Positions 1 through 10,620 of a stretch of DNA of 64,000 nt are shown one piece after another. A model generated the notes under the pieces. The model ran no database searches. It was given only the letters and a program-made list of their open reading frames with translations, and was not told the DNA's origin. How positions within the stretch are numbered: the first letter of the stretch is position 1; each line of letters opens with the position of its first letter. A program made the translations under genes and the position numbers. The stretch covers positions 30,702,189 to 30,766,188 of the forward strand of contig JAVMKO010000010.1 in NCBI GenBank assembly GCA_032164245.1, given 5' to 3'. This DNA comes from Sternotherus odoratus. Its lineage: Eukaryota; Chordata; Testudines; Kinosternidae.

Positions 1-1515
1 ATTGTGCTGTTTTGCTCTTTTCAGTGTCTATAGACTTCAAGACCCATTAGGATCTTCTAGACTGTAGAGTCTGTATTATTTTATTTTTTAACATTAATAT
101 AAGCCTGTTAAAGATGTATTCCTTATATTACTGAGATAGGTCCTTTTGATCTGTCAGAGATAGTTTCCTACTATTTTCCATTTCACAAGCACAGTGATTT
201 ATCTAAGGAGACTTGACATGTGCATTAACTGATACCCACATAGTATGAAGTACTACTATCTAATTATATGCCTCTTTTTCTAATTTCCATCTATAGAGCT
301 CCCCCCAACCAAACCTTTATCTAGAAGAGAAAGTATACTGTCTGTATTATCAGAAAACTATAAATCATTAACATAATACTGAAAAGTGACATGTTTGAAA
401 CACTGGATGTGTACAATCCACACCCCCTGCACTGATATTTTAAGGATGAAACCAAATAAAAAACTAACTCAACTCTGTATCATTATAGTGGGCAGAACCA
501 ACACACCAATACTCTGGTCTGAACCATCCCAAACTCAAGGGTTTGAAATCTGAACCTTCCCAAGCATTTACAACTGGAATCTGTACTCAACCAAGGATGG
601 TCATAAATTACAGTAATAACTCGCTGTTACTACAAATGGCCACAATTGCACCTTTCAACAAGGTCTTCATAACAGTCTTTAACTTACAGGACTGCTCTTC
701 CTATCGGCATTCTATTGAGAATTATGGCTGCTTATCAGACAGAAGAGACTAGTTCAGGGCCGGCGACAGGGGGCTACAACGGGTACAGCTGTAAACACTA
801 ATCTTTCTTCCCACAATCTTTTCTATTCACCTTACCAAAGTTACAAAAATACATTGAAATGCAATTTACATGGTAAATGTGACTGAAGGGGGGCAGGCGG
901 GGAGCCTGAATGAATGATGAAGTCCAATAAATTTAATACACTCTCATCCTCATAATTGACTCAATTCATTTGGAAGGAATTCTATATGTGATTACCCTGG
1001 GGTTAATATCAGTGACATTTTTGACTAATTGAAAACGCCTCATGAATGATTAGTTTTATAGATACCGTTGTCCCTGGTGCTGAGCAGAAACTGGTGAGAT
1101 GGAGACAGTTATTTTCTTGGTGAAATTTGTTTATTTGCAAAATACACCGAAGTCCTGTTTACTTGAAAGGAGATGGTAACAGCCTACAGGCAACTCTCAC
1201 AGAGATGTTGGGTAAGACATTCCTGACCCCTGTCCCCAGAAGCAGCTGCCTTGGCTTTCTCCAGGCCAGGTCTCACACATTTCTGCTTACAGTAGGGCAT
1301 TCCAAGTGCTGTCCAGTCTAGTCCCTGAGTAAATCCAACCCATGGAACCCCAGCAGTCCACATGGTCTGGACAGATTGCCTAGCCATTTGCCATCCTTTT
1401 CCAGAGCTGCTTTGCAATATGAAGGAATCTCAGAGCTTTAACTTCCAGATACTAGAGAGTGATTAAACCCACACAATACTCTTAATGACTCTCTGCCTGC
1501 AGTTACTGCATCCTG
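1..1515. other. Upstream intergenic DNA, no gene seen
   Basis: AT-rich sequence with short chance open frames only (longest about 77 codons, no recognisable motif). A short piece at about 755-800 begins with CAGGGCCGGCGACAGGGGG, which resembles the end of a hAT-like element; the rest of that element is not apparent. Confidence 0.5.
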
Positions 1516-1516
1516 A

Positions 1517-1640
1517 GGCCTGGTCTACACTAAAAAATCAGGTTGGCATAACTAAATTGCTCAGAGATTTGAAAAATCCACCTCCCCCCCCCCCCCGAAC
1601 ATTATAGTTAAGCCGACCTAAGTCCCAGTGTAGACAGCAT
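1517..1640. mobile_element. Short inverted-repeat MITE
   Basis: It begins with GGCCTGGTCTACACT and ends with AGTGTAGACAGC, an imperfect terminal inverted repeat shared with several other elements in the window. The interior has an inverted pair of segments (aggttggcataacta and tagttaagccgaccta) around a C-homopolymer. It has no coding capacity. Confidence 0.6.
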
Positions 1641-2663
1641 TAGGTTGATGGACATATTATGCTTCCATTTTTCTCCTACTGTCATTCCAGTCCCCGCTGC
1701 TACCATGAAAACAAAGGGACAGAGTTGTGAAGCATGCTGGTGTGGATTAAAAATAATAGTGCAGAATGAGTTAAAATGTTTTGCAGAAATAGAATGACTT
1801 TAGATCCTGCCTAGCAACATGCATACACACACGCTGTACTGAGATCTACCTTGTGGTCAAAGAGTGGTGATCAAGAGGTTTCAGAGAGGCATACAGCCTC
1901 ATTGTCTTTACTGTTAAAATGCAATTGTTATCATGAAAGATCCATCACGGTGGTATGATTCTGTCTTGTTTTTTAAAAGATATTTTATTCCCCAAAGCTT
2001 AGGTAGATTGTTGTTTCTCTACTATTACTTCCTCATCCCTCTTCTGAGAAAATGCTAAATAGGAAGGAGTTGCTGTCCCTCCGTATATTTAAGGATGTTA
2101 AATGGAAACTTTTGGATAGCCAGATTTTTATCTTAGCTTGATTCCGCTTAAAGGAGTTTGAGAAATCTGCTACCTTGCCTGTGCTTGCATCTGCACTAGC
2201 AGAGTTAACTGACACCTGCTGTCTTTCTGAGATTAGAAATGTGTTCTCAATTTACTTTTCAACAGCTACAAATAATTATTTGTACAAGACAAGTTCCTTG
2301 GAAGTGGAGTGCATAATAATTTGCTTAAACCGTTTCACGTCATGCACTTCATCACTTCTTCGTGCAGTTTTCAAGAGCCCCACACTAGAAATGCTATTTA
2401 TCCTCCTTACGCAGTAGCCTCAATCTAAATATCCATTATAATAGCACAGCACATAAGTTTAAATGAGAAACTGAAGAGTTTACAATTAATAGCTTTCTTA
2501 AATTGTTGTTAATGTGGCAGTGAAATGCATCTATCCCTTCCTTGCATAACAAAGCCTTTGTTTATCAATATCAGTCATCTGCCAGTCTAAGCAATACTTT
2601 TCTAGATATTCATTTTCATGTAGTTGTGCTATATAAGACTTCTTTCTGCTGGATGGAGTATGT
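1641..2663. other. Non-coding upstream DNA, nothing recognised
   Basis: No splice-bounded family match, RNA gene or clear repeat was seen. The small open frames on both strands look like chance. Confidence 0.4.
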
Positions 2664-3055
2664 CAGGGGTGGCCAACCTGTGGCTCCGAAGCCACATGCT
2701 GCTCTTCAGAAATTAATATGTGGCTCCTTGTTTAGGTACTGACTCTGGGGCTGGAGCTACAGGTGCCAACTTTCCAATGTATCAGGGGGTGCTCACTGCT
2801 CAACCCCTGGCTCTGCTATAGGCCCGGCCACCACTCCACCCCTTTCCGCTTTCTCCCCTGAGCCTGATGTGCCCCTCACTCCTCCTCCTCCCCTGCAGAG
2901 CCTCCTGTATGCCACAAAACAGCTGATCCGGAGGTGTGGGGAGGGAGTAAGAGGCACTGTTCAGCAGGGCTGTCAGTGGGCAGGAGGCCACAAGATCTAC
3001 CTGTGCAGAACTGACTGCAGGATCAGGGGAAATCCCTGCAAATTGCTTTGAGATC
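2664..3055 (+). mobile_element. hAT-like element, truncated on the right
   Basis: It starts CAGGGGTGGCCAACCTGTGG, a hAT-style terminus, followed by the GC-rich interior typical of non-autonomous reptile hAT copies. The matching right terminus (reverse complement of the start) is not found, so the copy appears truncated or decayed and the right limit is approximate. Confidence 0.6.
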
Positions 3056-4099
3056 CTTCAAAGAAAGACTGATTGTAAGTGCTGTTTCAATAGATCAGAC
3101 TTAAAAATTATTTTGTAGGGCCAGGTTTGGAAGTGGATAGTATGCTTCTGGGAAACCCAGATCTCCAGAGCTTTGTAAGGGCTATTCCCTACCCTACATT
3201 CAAAAGGCTCCTTGTTCAAATTCCAGTCAGAACTTTAAAATAAAAATTCTCAAAAATATTCAAAGGGACTGACAGACCAATTGTATCGATTGTAAAGACA
3301 AAAGCAGAGACAAGTTATAGTTTCAAATAAAGAAAATTACCACGATAGTACCAATTATTTCCAGGCCTATAAAATGTCTGTCATCTGATTTAGCTACTTG
3401 TTTTAAACACTGCATTTCAGTGCTTCAGTGGGTGAGGTGTTCTGTACACTGTTAGATTAGATGTCTGCTCTTCAAAATGGTTAAGAAGTTCAGACCTCTG
3501 TACTGTAAGCTGTAAACTTTAACCTCTCACTCACTCCTCACTTTTTAAAGAGTTTGAAGTTTACTTCTACACCTCAACCTCACGTATCCAGCTTCTTAGT
3601 AAATAAGGTAGTGTCTCCCTTAATAGTTCATTTGCAAATGACTTGAAAGATTACACAGGGTGCATTGCTAGCACTCATTTTTCTGAATCATCACATTTTA
3701 AAATTCCTTACACAATGATGTCAGGAGAAAGCTCTGGATTTGAATTCCAATGGCCAGTGTGCATGCTTTATTTATTTATTTATTTATTTTGTCACAAAGA
3801 CATTTGTATGAAGGCAGTTTGCAAACCAGAGAAATATATACAGTGAAGACATTGTGATTTCCTCAGTCCTGCTAAGAGGCTGCAAAATGTAACTTTGCAG
3901 CTACACTTCCTGTGTGCGTGTGTGTGTGAACTTCTGCCAAAAAGATTATGAAGAAATGTGGTGCATGATTTTTTCTGCAATGCCTCCTCACCATGTGACT
4001 ATTTTAATCTGATTTCCTCCCTGGTTTGTCTGTTTCTATTATGCTGGTTTCCTTATTAGTTTTTTATTGCATTCTCTCTTTGTGTAGTTGATCAGATCC
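3056..4099. other. Upstream flank of PSTPIP1, with a (TTTA)n microsatellite
   Basis: No gene is seen. A TTTA tetranucleotide run lies at about 3768-3791, and a short GTGTGTG run lies near 3915-3928. Possible enhancer content cannot be judged from sequence alone. Confidence 0.4.
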
Positions 4100-4469
4100 T
4101 GTGGGTACCTTTTTTTTTTTTAACCCCGTAGCTCACGCGCACACACGGTGAGGAGCAGATTGACATCATTTGACATCCCTCTGCTTCCTCATTTCAATAT
4201 TAACTGTTTACCAGAAGAGAAGCAGGTTTGGGGCTAGGCTGGTGTTTTTTGTTTGGTTAGTGAGATTTTTTTCTCTTCACAGTAGCAGATGGAGCTTCCT
4301 CAAACTGCCCAGTAGTGTTTTTCATTTTAAAAGAGACAGGACTGTGGAAGTGTTTCACTTTCTGCTCTAGCTGGTGTATAGTAACAGCCGCAAAGCTGAG
4401 TGCCGCTGCTATTCTGCTCTCAGAGCAAACCTGTTAAAGGATTTTTCCCCCCTCCATAAATCAATAGGC
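4100..4469 (+). promoter_or_regulatory. Probable promoter and 5' UTR of PSTPIP1
   Basis: This is the stretch directly upstream of the first coding exon. The reading frame of the start codon is closed by a TAG at 4368-4370, and the first in-frame ATG after it is at 4470, which supports that start. The region is not CpG rich. It contains purine-rich GGAA-type words (for example GTGGAAGTG near 4346) that could be ETS/PU.1 sites, as expected for a leukocyte gene, but such words are common by chance. I see no clear TATA box and cannot place the transcription start. Confidence 0.4.
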
Positions 4470-4502
4470 ATGACACAGCTGCAGTTCAAAGATGCATTTT
4501 GG
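4470..4502 (+). CDS. PSTPIP1: PSTPIP1 coding exon 1
   Basis: ATG followed by ten codons gives MTQLQFKDAFW, then a donor GTAAGT at 4503. This matches the start of PSTPIP1, the first turn of the F-BAR helical bundle. Compared with the mammalian start (MMPQLQFKDAFW as I recall it) the copy here is one residue shorter, with MT in place of MMP. The start context has G at -3 and A at +4. The intron is phase 0. The exon is too short to call alone; identity rests on the residue match and on joining in phase to the exon at 31967. Confidence 0.93.
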
Positions 4503-4979
4503 GTAAGTGTGCAGTTCCTCTATATTTCCTGTGTTATAGCTTCATTTATAGATCTAAAGAGATTTTCTATTCATTTAATAACGGTTCACTCTTCAAATTG
4601 AGTTTAGAAGCAGATTAAGCTCCCCTCCCCCTCCCATGTACTGTTTTCTACGATAACCATTTAACCTTTGAAAGAAAGACACGTTGTAAAGCATTCTGGT
4701 CGACTTGGCTTATATGACAGGTGAGGGTCTGATGCTTTATTTCTAAACTAAGGACTCAAACCCTTTGGAAAGGAACATGGCTTGGTTTGTCATGCAGCCC
4801 CAAGCACACTTGCTTGGGGAGAGTTGTTGGAGTTAGGGAGTTGCTACTCTGAGCACGTGAACTGTTATTTCTCTAATACTTGCTTTTAGAATTTTTGAAG
4901 CCTCAGCTGAACTAACAGCTCCACACAGAACCTTACCATGCACCCACCTGCTGTGTGTATATCTAACGTAGTTGTTGCA

Positions 4980-5250
4980 TTAGGGGCTCCATATCCTAAA
5001 CCATGAGATCATGAGTCAAGGTCTCCTCCACCAAAAAAATTGGAGATGGACTTAAAATCCATGAGAATTTCAGGAGTAATAATCGGTAGAGGGGGTGGGT
5101 ATTAATTTGCCTTTTTGTTTTTGAGTGTTTCATTGTCATGTTTTCGATCTCTTCTCTGCAAACACAAGGGTTAGAGACAACTGTTTTTTTAAAATGAAAG
5201 CTGAGATTTGTAAGTAATCCTGGGACTGCAGGAGCTGGGGCTTTAAGAAA
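4980..5250. repeat. Unclassified interspersed repeat
   Basis: The words 'atgagatcatgagtcaagg' and 'gggactgcaggagctggggct' recur in similar form near 34780-34840 (ctgcaggatatggggctttt, atcacgagagctggcaaaa). This points to a shared repeat family, but I could not delimit it or name it. Confidence 0.35.
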
Positions 5251-6208
5251 AACAACTAATGCCGTATGGCACTATGGGGTGAAAATGACAGTTCTTTCCC
5301 ACCCCTCTTTTCCGCCTTGACTCTCCCCCAGTCCTGGAAAGCACTTGCAAAGTCTTGGGAATCTACATGTGGGAAGGGAGTGAAGATGAGTGCACTACGC
5401 CCATCATCCCCTCACCAAGCCTGAGCAGAGTCCACCCCGAATTTAATTCAACCCTGATGCTGTATTAACTTTCTTACCACACCCACAGCACAATGAACCC
5501 TGTGGGTGAAGTGAAGAGGAAGGACTATGGGTAGAGTTGAGTGGGGAGATAAGGAAAAAAGAGAAGTGGTATAGAGGTAAAAAAAAATAGAAATGGCTAA
5601 CCTAAACTGAACTCCATAGTCCCCAGTGAGAAGTAGGTAAACTCAATTTCCATGTATTTCCCTGCCATTACACTCCTGAAAGGGAGTCCAACTCCTTAGC
5701 AGCTTGTCTCTATGGGAGCTGCAAAGCCTGGTTACTGGAGAAGGGGCACACAGCAGGCCCTGGCTGGCGCTATTCTTGAAGCACAGGCCTTCTGCACTGA
5801 TGATCCTGATCTCCAGTGAATATTGAAGAATCCACACTTCCATGGCCCAGTCACCGGGATCTTTCCTGCGGTGGGTGCCAGTAGTTTCCCTTGTTGAGCT
5901 TTCTTCTCTTCGATCATCTCCAGAGAGTTTCCCACAGAAGAAGGTTTGAGCAGTTAAAGTAGAACCCCAAAATACAAAAATTAAAGTTCCCATTGTAATG
6001 CTAACACAGCCATGGGTGCACCTAGGAGAGATTTTCCAGGCCTGTTTTTCTGTTAAGTTTGGTAAACGTACAGTGTAATATTCAGGGCGGGGAAATGTAG
6101 CTTGTCAGCAGCACTACTGTAGGAACTTCAGCTTCTGCATTTTGAGACTTCTTTTTAAACTGTGCAACTTAAATTTTGCATAATACTTTTTTTTGCGTGT
6201 ACTTTCTA

Positions 6209-6291
6209 GGGGTCAGATCCTCAGTTGGAGTAAATCAGCATAGTGGAAGTCCATGGAGTTATGCTAATTCACGCCAGTTGATGATCTCGCC
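6209..6291. mobile_element. Hairpin MITE with 3-bp target duplication
   Basis: 83-bp foldback. The left arm begins GGGGTCAGATCCTCAGTTGG and the right arm ends with its imperfect complement (CCAGTTGATGATCTCGCC). CTA flanks both sides, consistent with a decayed TTA-type duplication as made by Harbinger-class transposases. It is non-coding. Confidence 0.5.
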
Positions 6292-6725
6292 CTAGCAAGG
6301 TTCTGGTTGTGCTTTTTCCCCAGTAAATGCCCATTGCCTATATTTTGGAATGTTAGTATTTGAATAATTCCTACTAGGCTTTGAAGTTTACACCTCCTTA
6401 AAGTGAACATACCTTTGTTCTTGCTATTGTTTGGCTACAAAGAGTTTTTTTGCAGGGTTTAGTTAATAAGTTAGAAACACATCCGGTAGTTGTATCTTCA
6501 CAATGAAAAAAAACTAACACTAAAACTTAGAATGTACAGGATATTGCACAATGTGTTAACACCTTACAGCTAGACACTATAAATAACAAGATCAGCAGTT
6601 AATTTCCCATCCATGAGTTTCTGCTTTGTCCAATAGCAAGGTTTTGGAAGAGATTTGCTGTGTATCTTTCAATGAGATATTCATCTCCCACATTCAACTG
6701 GCCCCAACAGCTGTGACTATGGGTA

Positions 6726-7587
6726 TGTCTTCACTACAGGACTAGGTCGATTTCCCTTAATTCGATTTTCTAAACTCGATTTTAGAAAATCGAATCAGTG
6801 TGTCCCCACCAGGACAGCAGGTCGACAGTGGTCGACACTGTCTGTCCTAGAACTTTTGCAGGGGTCGACATAGCCCGCATTGCACTTTGGGTAGGTAGCC
6901 CACAGTGCAATGCGTGCCAGACCCCCCCCCCTGCCCAAGCAGCCCCGCGGACCCCTCCGCCCGCCTGAACAGCCCCCTCGCCGGACCCCCCCCGCCCGCC
7001 CGAGCCGGCGCGGGGCTGCTTGAACGAGCGGGTCAGCTGCTTGGTCAATTTCAGGTGAAATTGACTAGGCAGCTGACCCGCTCGCTCAAGCAGCCCCGCG
7101 CCGGACCCTCCGCCCCCCCGCCCGAGCAGCCCCGCCCCCCCCCCCCCGCCCACCTGAACAGCCCCCACGCCGGACCCCCCCGCCCGCCCGAGGGGGGGGG
7201 GAGCCGGCGCGGGGCTGCTTGAGCGAGCGGGTCAGCTGCCTAGTCAATTTCACCTGAAATTGACCAAGCAGCTGACCCGCTCGCTCAAGCAGCCTCGGGC
7301 GGGCGGGGGGGGGGGGGTGTCAGGCGGGGGGGGCAGTTCAGGTGGACGGGGGGGGCCGCGGGGCTGCTCGGAGGTCGGAGGCTTAACTTCAGATGCCTCT
7401 TCACTTACTCACAGTAGACATAGAGAAGTTGATTTTAGCCTTACTTCTCTCGTCAGGCAGGAGTTACAAATTCGATTTTGAGGGCCCTTTAAATCGACTT
7501 TAAGGGCATGTGTGTGAAGACAGGTACACGTTTAATTCGACCTAACATCGTTAAGGTCGAATTAAAGTGGTAGTGAAGACATGCCCT
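6726..7587. mobile_element. Large foldback MITE with nested palindromes
   Basis: The outer ends are inverted: GGGTATGTCTTCACTAC on the left and GTAGTGAAGACATGCCC on the right. The GC-rich core (about 6936-7374) is itself an inverted repeat centred near 7155. Each core arm holds a further hairpin of about 100 bp (7005-7104, 46 of 50 positions complementary, and about 7204-7298). Flanking CTATG on both sides may be the target duplication. The open frames across it are GC-rich artefacts. It carries no transposase, so it is a non-autonomous element of uncertain superfamily. Confidence 0.7.
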
Positions 7588-7930
7588 ATGTCTACATGAC
7601 AAAACAAGGTGGTTTTCACCTCATGGTAGCTATCTTAGATAGTGCCTTAAAAACCTAGTGGAGACAAGGCAAAGGTAGTTCTTATCTCAGTGCCAGCCCC
7701 AGGTGAGGAGTATACTGTTCACCTCAACTAGCAATTATGAAGTAAACTACCTGTGCTTCATCTCCTCTAGGATTTAAATTGAGGGAGTTGAGGCAAAGAT
7801 AGCTTTTAGCTTGTCATAGCTAGTTGAAGTCAACACTGTATCCCTTTGCTGGGGTTGACCTTGACAGGGAGATAAAAATGAACTGTACCTTGTCTCTACT
7901 AGCATTTTATATTGAGGAATCTGTCTTGTG
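7588..7930. mobile_element. Second MITE abutting the foldback element
   Basis: It contains paired inverted motifs such as 'aaggtggttttcacctcatggt', 'cctagtggagacaagg' on the left and 'ccttgtctctactagcat' on the right, which fold back on each other. It resembles the element at 46388-46814. Limits are approximate and it is non-coding. Confidence 0.45.
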
Positions 7931-8060
7931 TTACCAACCATTATATTACAGAGCACCCACGCACACACACTCTTTTGCAGTGAATACGTGACCCGAGAAC
8001 AGCAGATCTGTGTCTATATGGCTGGGCGGAGAAAAAACATACAGTTCACTCTGCCTCCTA

Positions 8061-8197
8061 CCGTGTTTCCCCGAAAATAAGACAGTGTCTTATATTAATT
8101 TTTGCTCCCAAAATTACATTACATTATATTACAGCGAGAGGCAAAACTGGAAGTACGTCTTATTTTCGGGGGATGTCTTACTTTCGGGGAAACAGGG
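8061..8197. mobile_element. Mariner-type MITE with TA duplication
   Basis: Its 137 bp are bounded by inverted ends CCGTGTTTCCCCGAAAATAA and the complement of TTACTTTCGGGGAAACAGGG. TA is present immediately outside each end (8059-8060 and 8198-8199), the signature of Tc1/mariner insertion. It is non-coding. Confidence 0.7.
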
Positions 8198-9053
8198 TAA
8201 GTGTTGCCCATACTTTTAAAGCTGAGCCCTCTTTCTGGAAAATGAATCATTACAACTGGTTACAATTTTTGTTTACTCCCCCCAATCAAAAATATGGAAA
8301 ATTTAGCACAGAAATGACTTTGCTAAATTTCATGTTCAGCCTTTTTTGCTGTAAACTGGACTTGGGAAAAACAAAAGTAATTAGAATTTTTTTTAAATGC
8401 AAAGTATTTTTAAAATTATCTACAAACTCAATAACAGCTGAAGGGAATTTGGTCAAACTCTCACTAAAATTTTCTTTTTTGGCTGAAGTGTCCCATGCTC
8501 CGATCTAGAGAGTAACACCATTTGGGATGTTTTAAGGGTGAGAAAAAAAATAGGCACTTACCCATTTTGCTAACTCAAGTGTAGTATTTGCTAGCAGGTG
8601 AATGCTTTATAATTTCTATGTAATACCAAGGTAGCAGTGCCATTCTCTCTCTCTCGCCAGCACATACAGAGTAGAAGATAACCTTTCATGTTAGCTGTCG
8701 CACCTGCATGGTACTAGCTGAGTTTCATTTCTGTATGGTTATGTTAGTGGGCAGAGACACACGCAATAAGGGTTTTACCGTTACAAATCTAGGGATTTCC
8801 TTCCATTGTTTTTTCCCTGCTAGGAATCCTGAGGGTCACCTTTTCGTCCTCACCCCAGGTTGATGCCGATCCATTAAAATCAATTGGGGCTTTGCCACTG
8901 ACTGCAATGGAGCAGGAGCAGGCCCTATTTCCTTTTCTTTTGACGTGCTCATCCCCACCATTAAAGCCTTGCAATGCAGCTAATTCTGGCCAGGGACTGG
9001 GTATAGCTTTTACTGGCACCATTCAATGCTGTTCCTTAATCATCTTGGAAGAC

Positions 9054-9300
9054 AGAGTATAATTTTCAAACGCACCTAAGTGACTTAGTTGCCTAGATCT
9101 CATTTTTCAAGTGATTTAGGCACTTAGGCATGATCCAAAGTTCACTGAAGTCAATAGAAAGACTTCCCATTGACTTCAGCTGGGTTTGAATCAGGCCTGA
9201 GGAATCTAAATCTCATTGAAAGTCACTATAACTGAGGCTCCTAAATGTGGGACCTAGTCCTAAATCATTTAGGTGCTATTGAAAATTTGACCAGCAACAT
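9054..9300. mobile_element. Palindromic MITE
   Basis: The ends are complementary: 'attttcaaacgcacctaag' on the left and 'taggtgctattgaaaattt' on the right. A second palindrome around 'ccattgacttcagc' (about 9126-9200) lies inside, either part of the element or a nested hairpin MITE. The same family is found at 36628-36718 and at 56341-56508. Confidence 0.5.
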
Positions 9301-9726
9301 GAGGTTCTTGCTTCCCAACCCTGGACTCAGCACAGCCCGCTCAATTTCTGGTTGTTCAGAGTGAAAAGTATTAGCAAATGTTACTGGCAAACAAGCTGAT
9401 TTCTCACTCTCATAACTTTAAATACATTCTGTGCAAGATACACTGCAAAATCTCTTTCCTAGGTGAACCCTAAACATTAATTTGCCTTTGTGATGGCTCT
9501 CAATATTTCTGCACACAGGTATGCTATTTGTACACAGATGACTAAAGTAAAAGTTTTCATTTCTAACGAAGCCCGTGGCCCATGATATGCAGGCACAGAA
9601 ACAAACAAGAGTCCAACATTTCCATAACCATAAAAAAAACTGTTTGAGAGACTTAGCATACACAATACTTAGTGCACACTGTTCTGATTGATATTTTATT
9701 TTACAAGAAGGCTATTTTTACATGGT

Positions 9727-9802
9727 GAAACCATTAGACATTCAAAACGTTTGCCTACCTTCCTGAAACCATTAGACGTTCAAAACATTTGCCTACCTTC
9801 CT
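9727..9802. repeat. Tandem duplication, 2 x 38 bp
   Basis: Two adjacent 38-bp units starting GAAACCATTAGAC differ at only two positions, which shows a recent local duplication. Confidence 0.9.
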
Positions 9803-9959
9803 GTAATAATAAATAACAAAATAATAATAATAAAGAGCTGGAAAGATTGTATTTATGTGTAGGAATGATACAAACACCTCAATGTAGGTATATGAAGGTC
9901 AACTTCCACCTGGTATTGATCTAGACTCTCTACACTGAAGTGAAAGCTACCTGTGGCTA

Positions 9960-10005
9960 GTATCAGAGGGGTAGCCGTGTTAGTCTGGATCTGGATCTGC
10001 AAAAA
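9960..10005 (+). mobile_element. Terminal fragment of a Penelope-like repeat
   Basis: It reads GTATCAGAGGGGTAGCCGTG and continues TTAGTCTGGATC. This matches the right-hand terminus of the element at 36719-37439 in reverse complement. Only about 45 bp are recognisable. Confidence 0.55.
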
Positions 10006-10451
10006 CGACAAAGCTTCATTCTATTAGGATTTTGCATTGCAGTAGCTACATTAGTGTATAAAAAAACCCAAACAACAACAACAACAAAAAAACACTTTTT
10101 CCCCCACCAAAGGCACAGCCACAGTTTGCAGGGTTTAATTTGTCTCCACAGCAGCAAGGGAGAGGTTAGAAACCCATTGAATAGGATCTGTGGCCCTTCC
10201 TGTGCAGACAAACGAAATGAATGTTTGTGCAGATCTCCATCCCAGCATAATCTAGCTAGATTAGCTTTATTTCATCACACTGGATTAGGTTAGTAGTACA
10301 TTTTCAATGCACTGGATTTCACATGCAACAGATGGAGCTGGTTGGCTCCCATAAGATTATTCCTTGTGCCACTAGAAGAAGAGGTTAGTTCAGTCTAATA
10401 TTATTTTGATTTCTTTTGGTGAAAACTGTTAGAATAAAGCATCTAGAAGTG

Positions 10452-10620
10452 TAGTGAAGGCCAGTGTTTAGAGCAGGCATCTGGGAGTCAGGACTCTTGG
10501 GTCTCTCTCCTATATTTGCTATAGATTCGCTTTGTGATCTTGGAGGCAAGTCACTTAGCCTCAGTTTACTCACTTGGAAAACAAGCACAGCACTTGTCAA
10601 TGGTCTTATGAGCGTTAAAT
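10452..10620 (+). repeat. tRNA-derived SINE, decayed
   Basis: The segment runs 'gtttagagcaggcatctggg', 'agtcaggactcttgggtctc', 'ggcaagtcacttagcctcag'. This is the order of the A-box, B-box and tail of tRNA-related reptile SINEs. It is the same family type as 50608-50777 and 63501-63640 and is diverged. Confidence 0.65.

Noticed and set aside
6782..7481. Glycine/proline-rich frames of 73-128 codons
   Set aside because: They are products of the palindromic GC-rich core of the foldback element.
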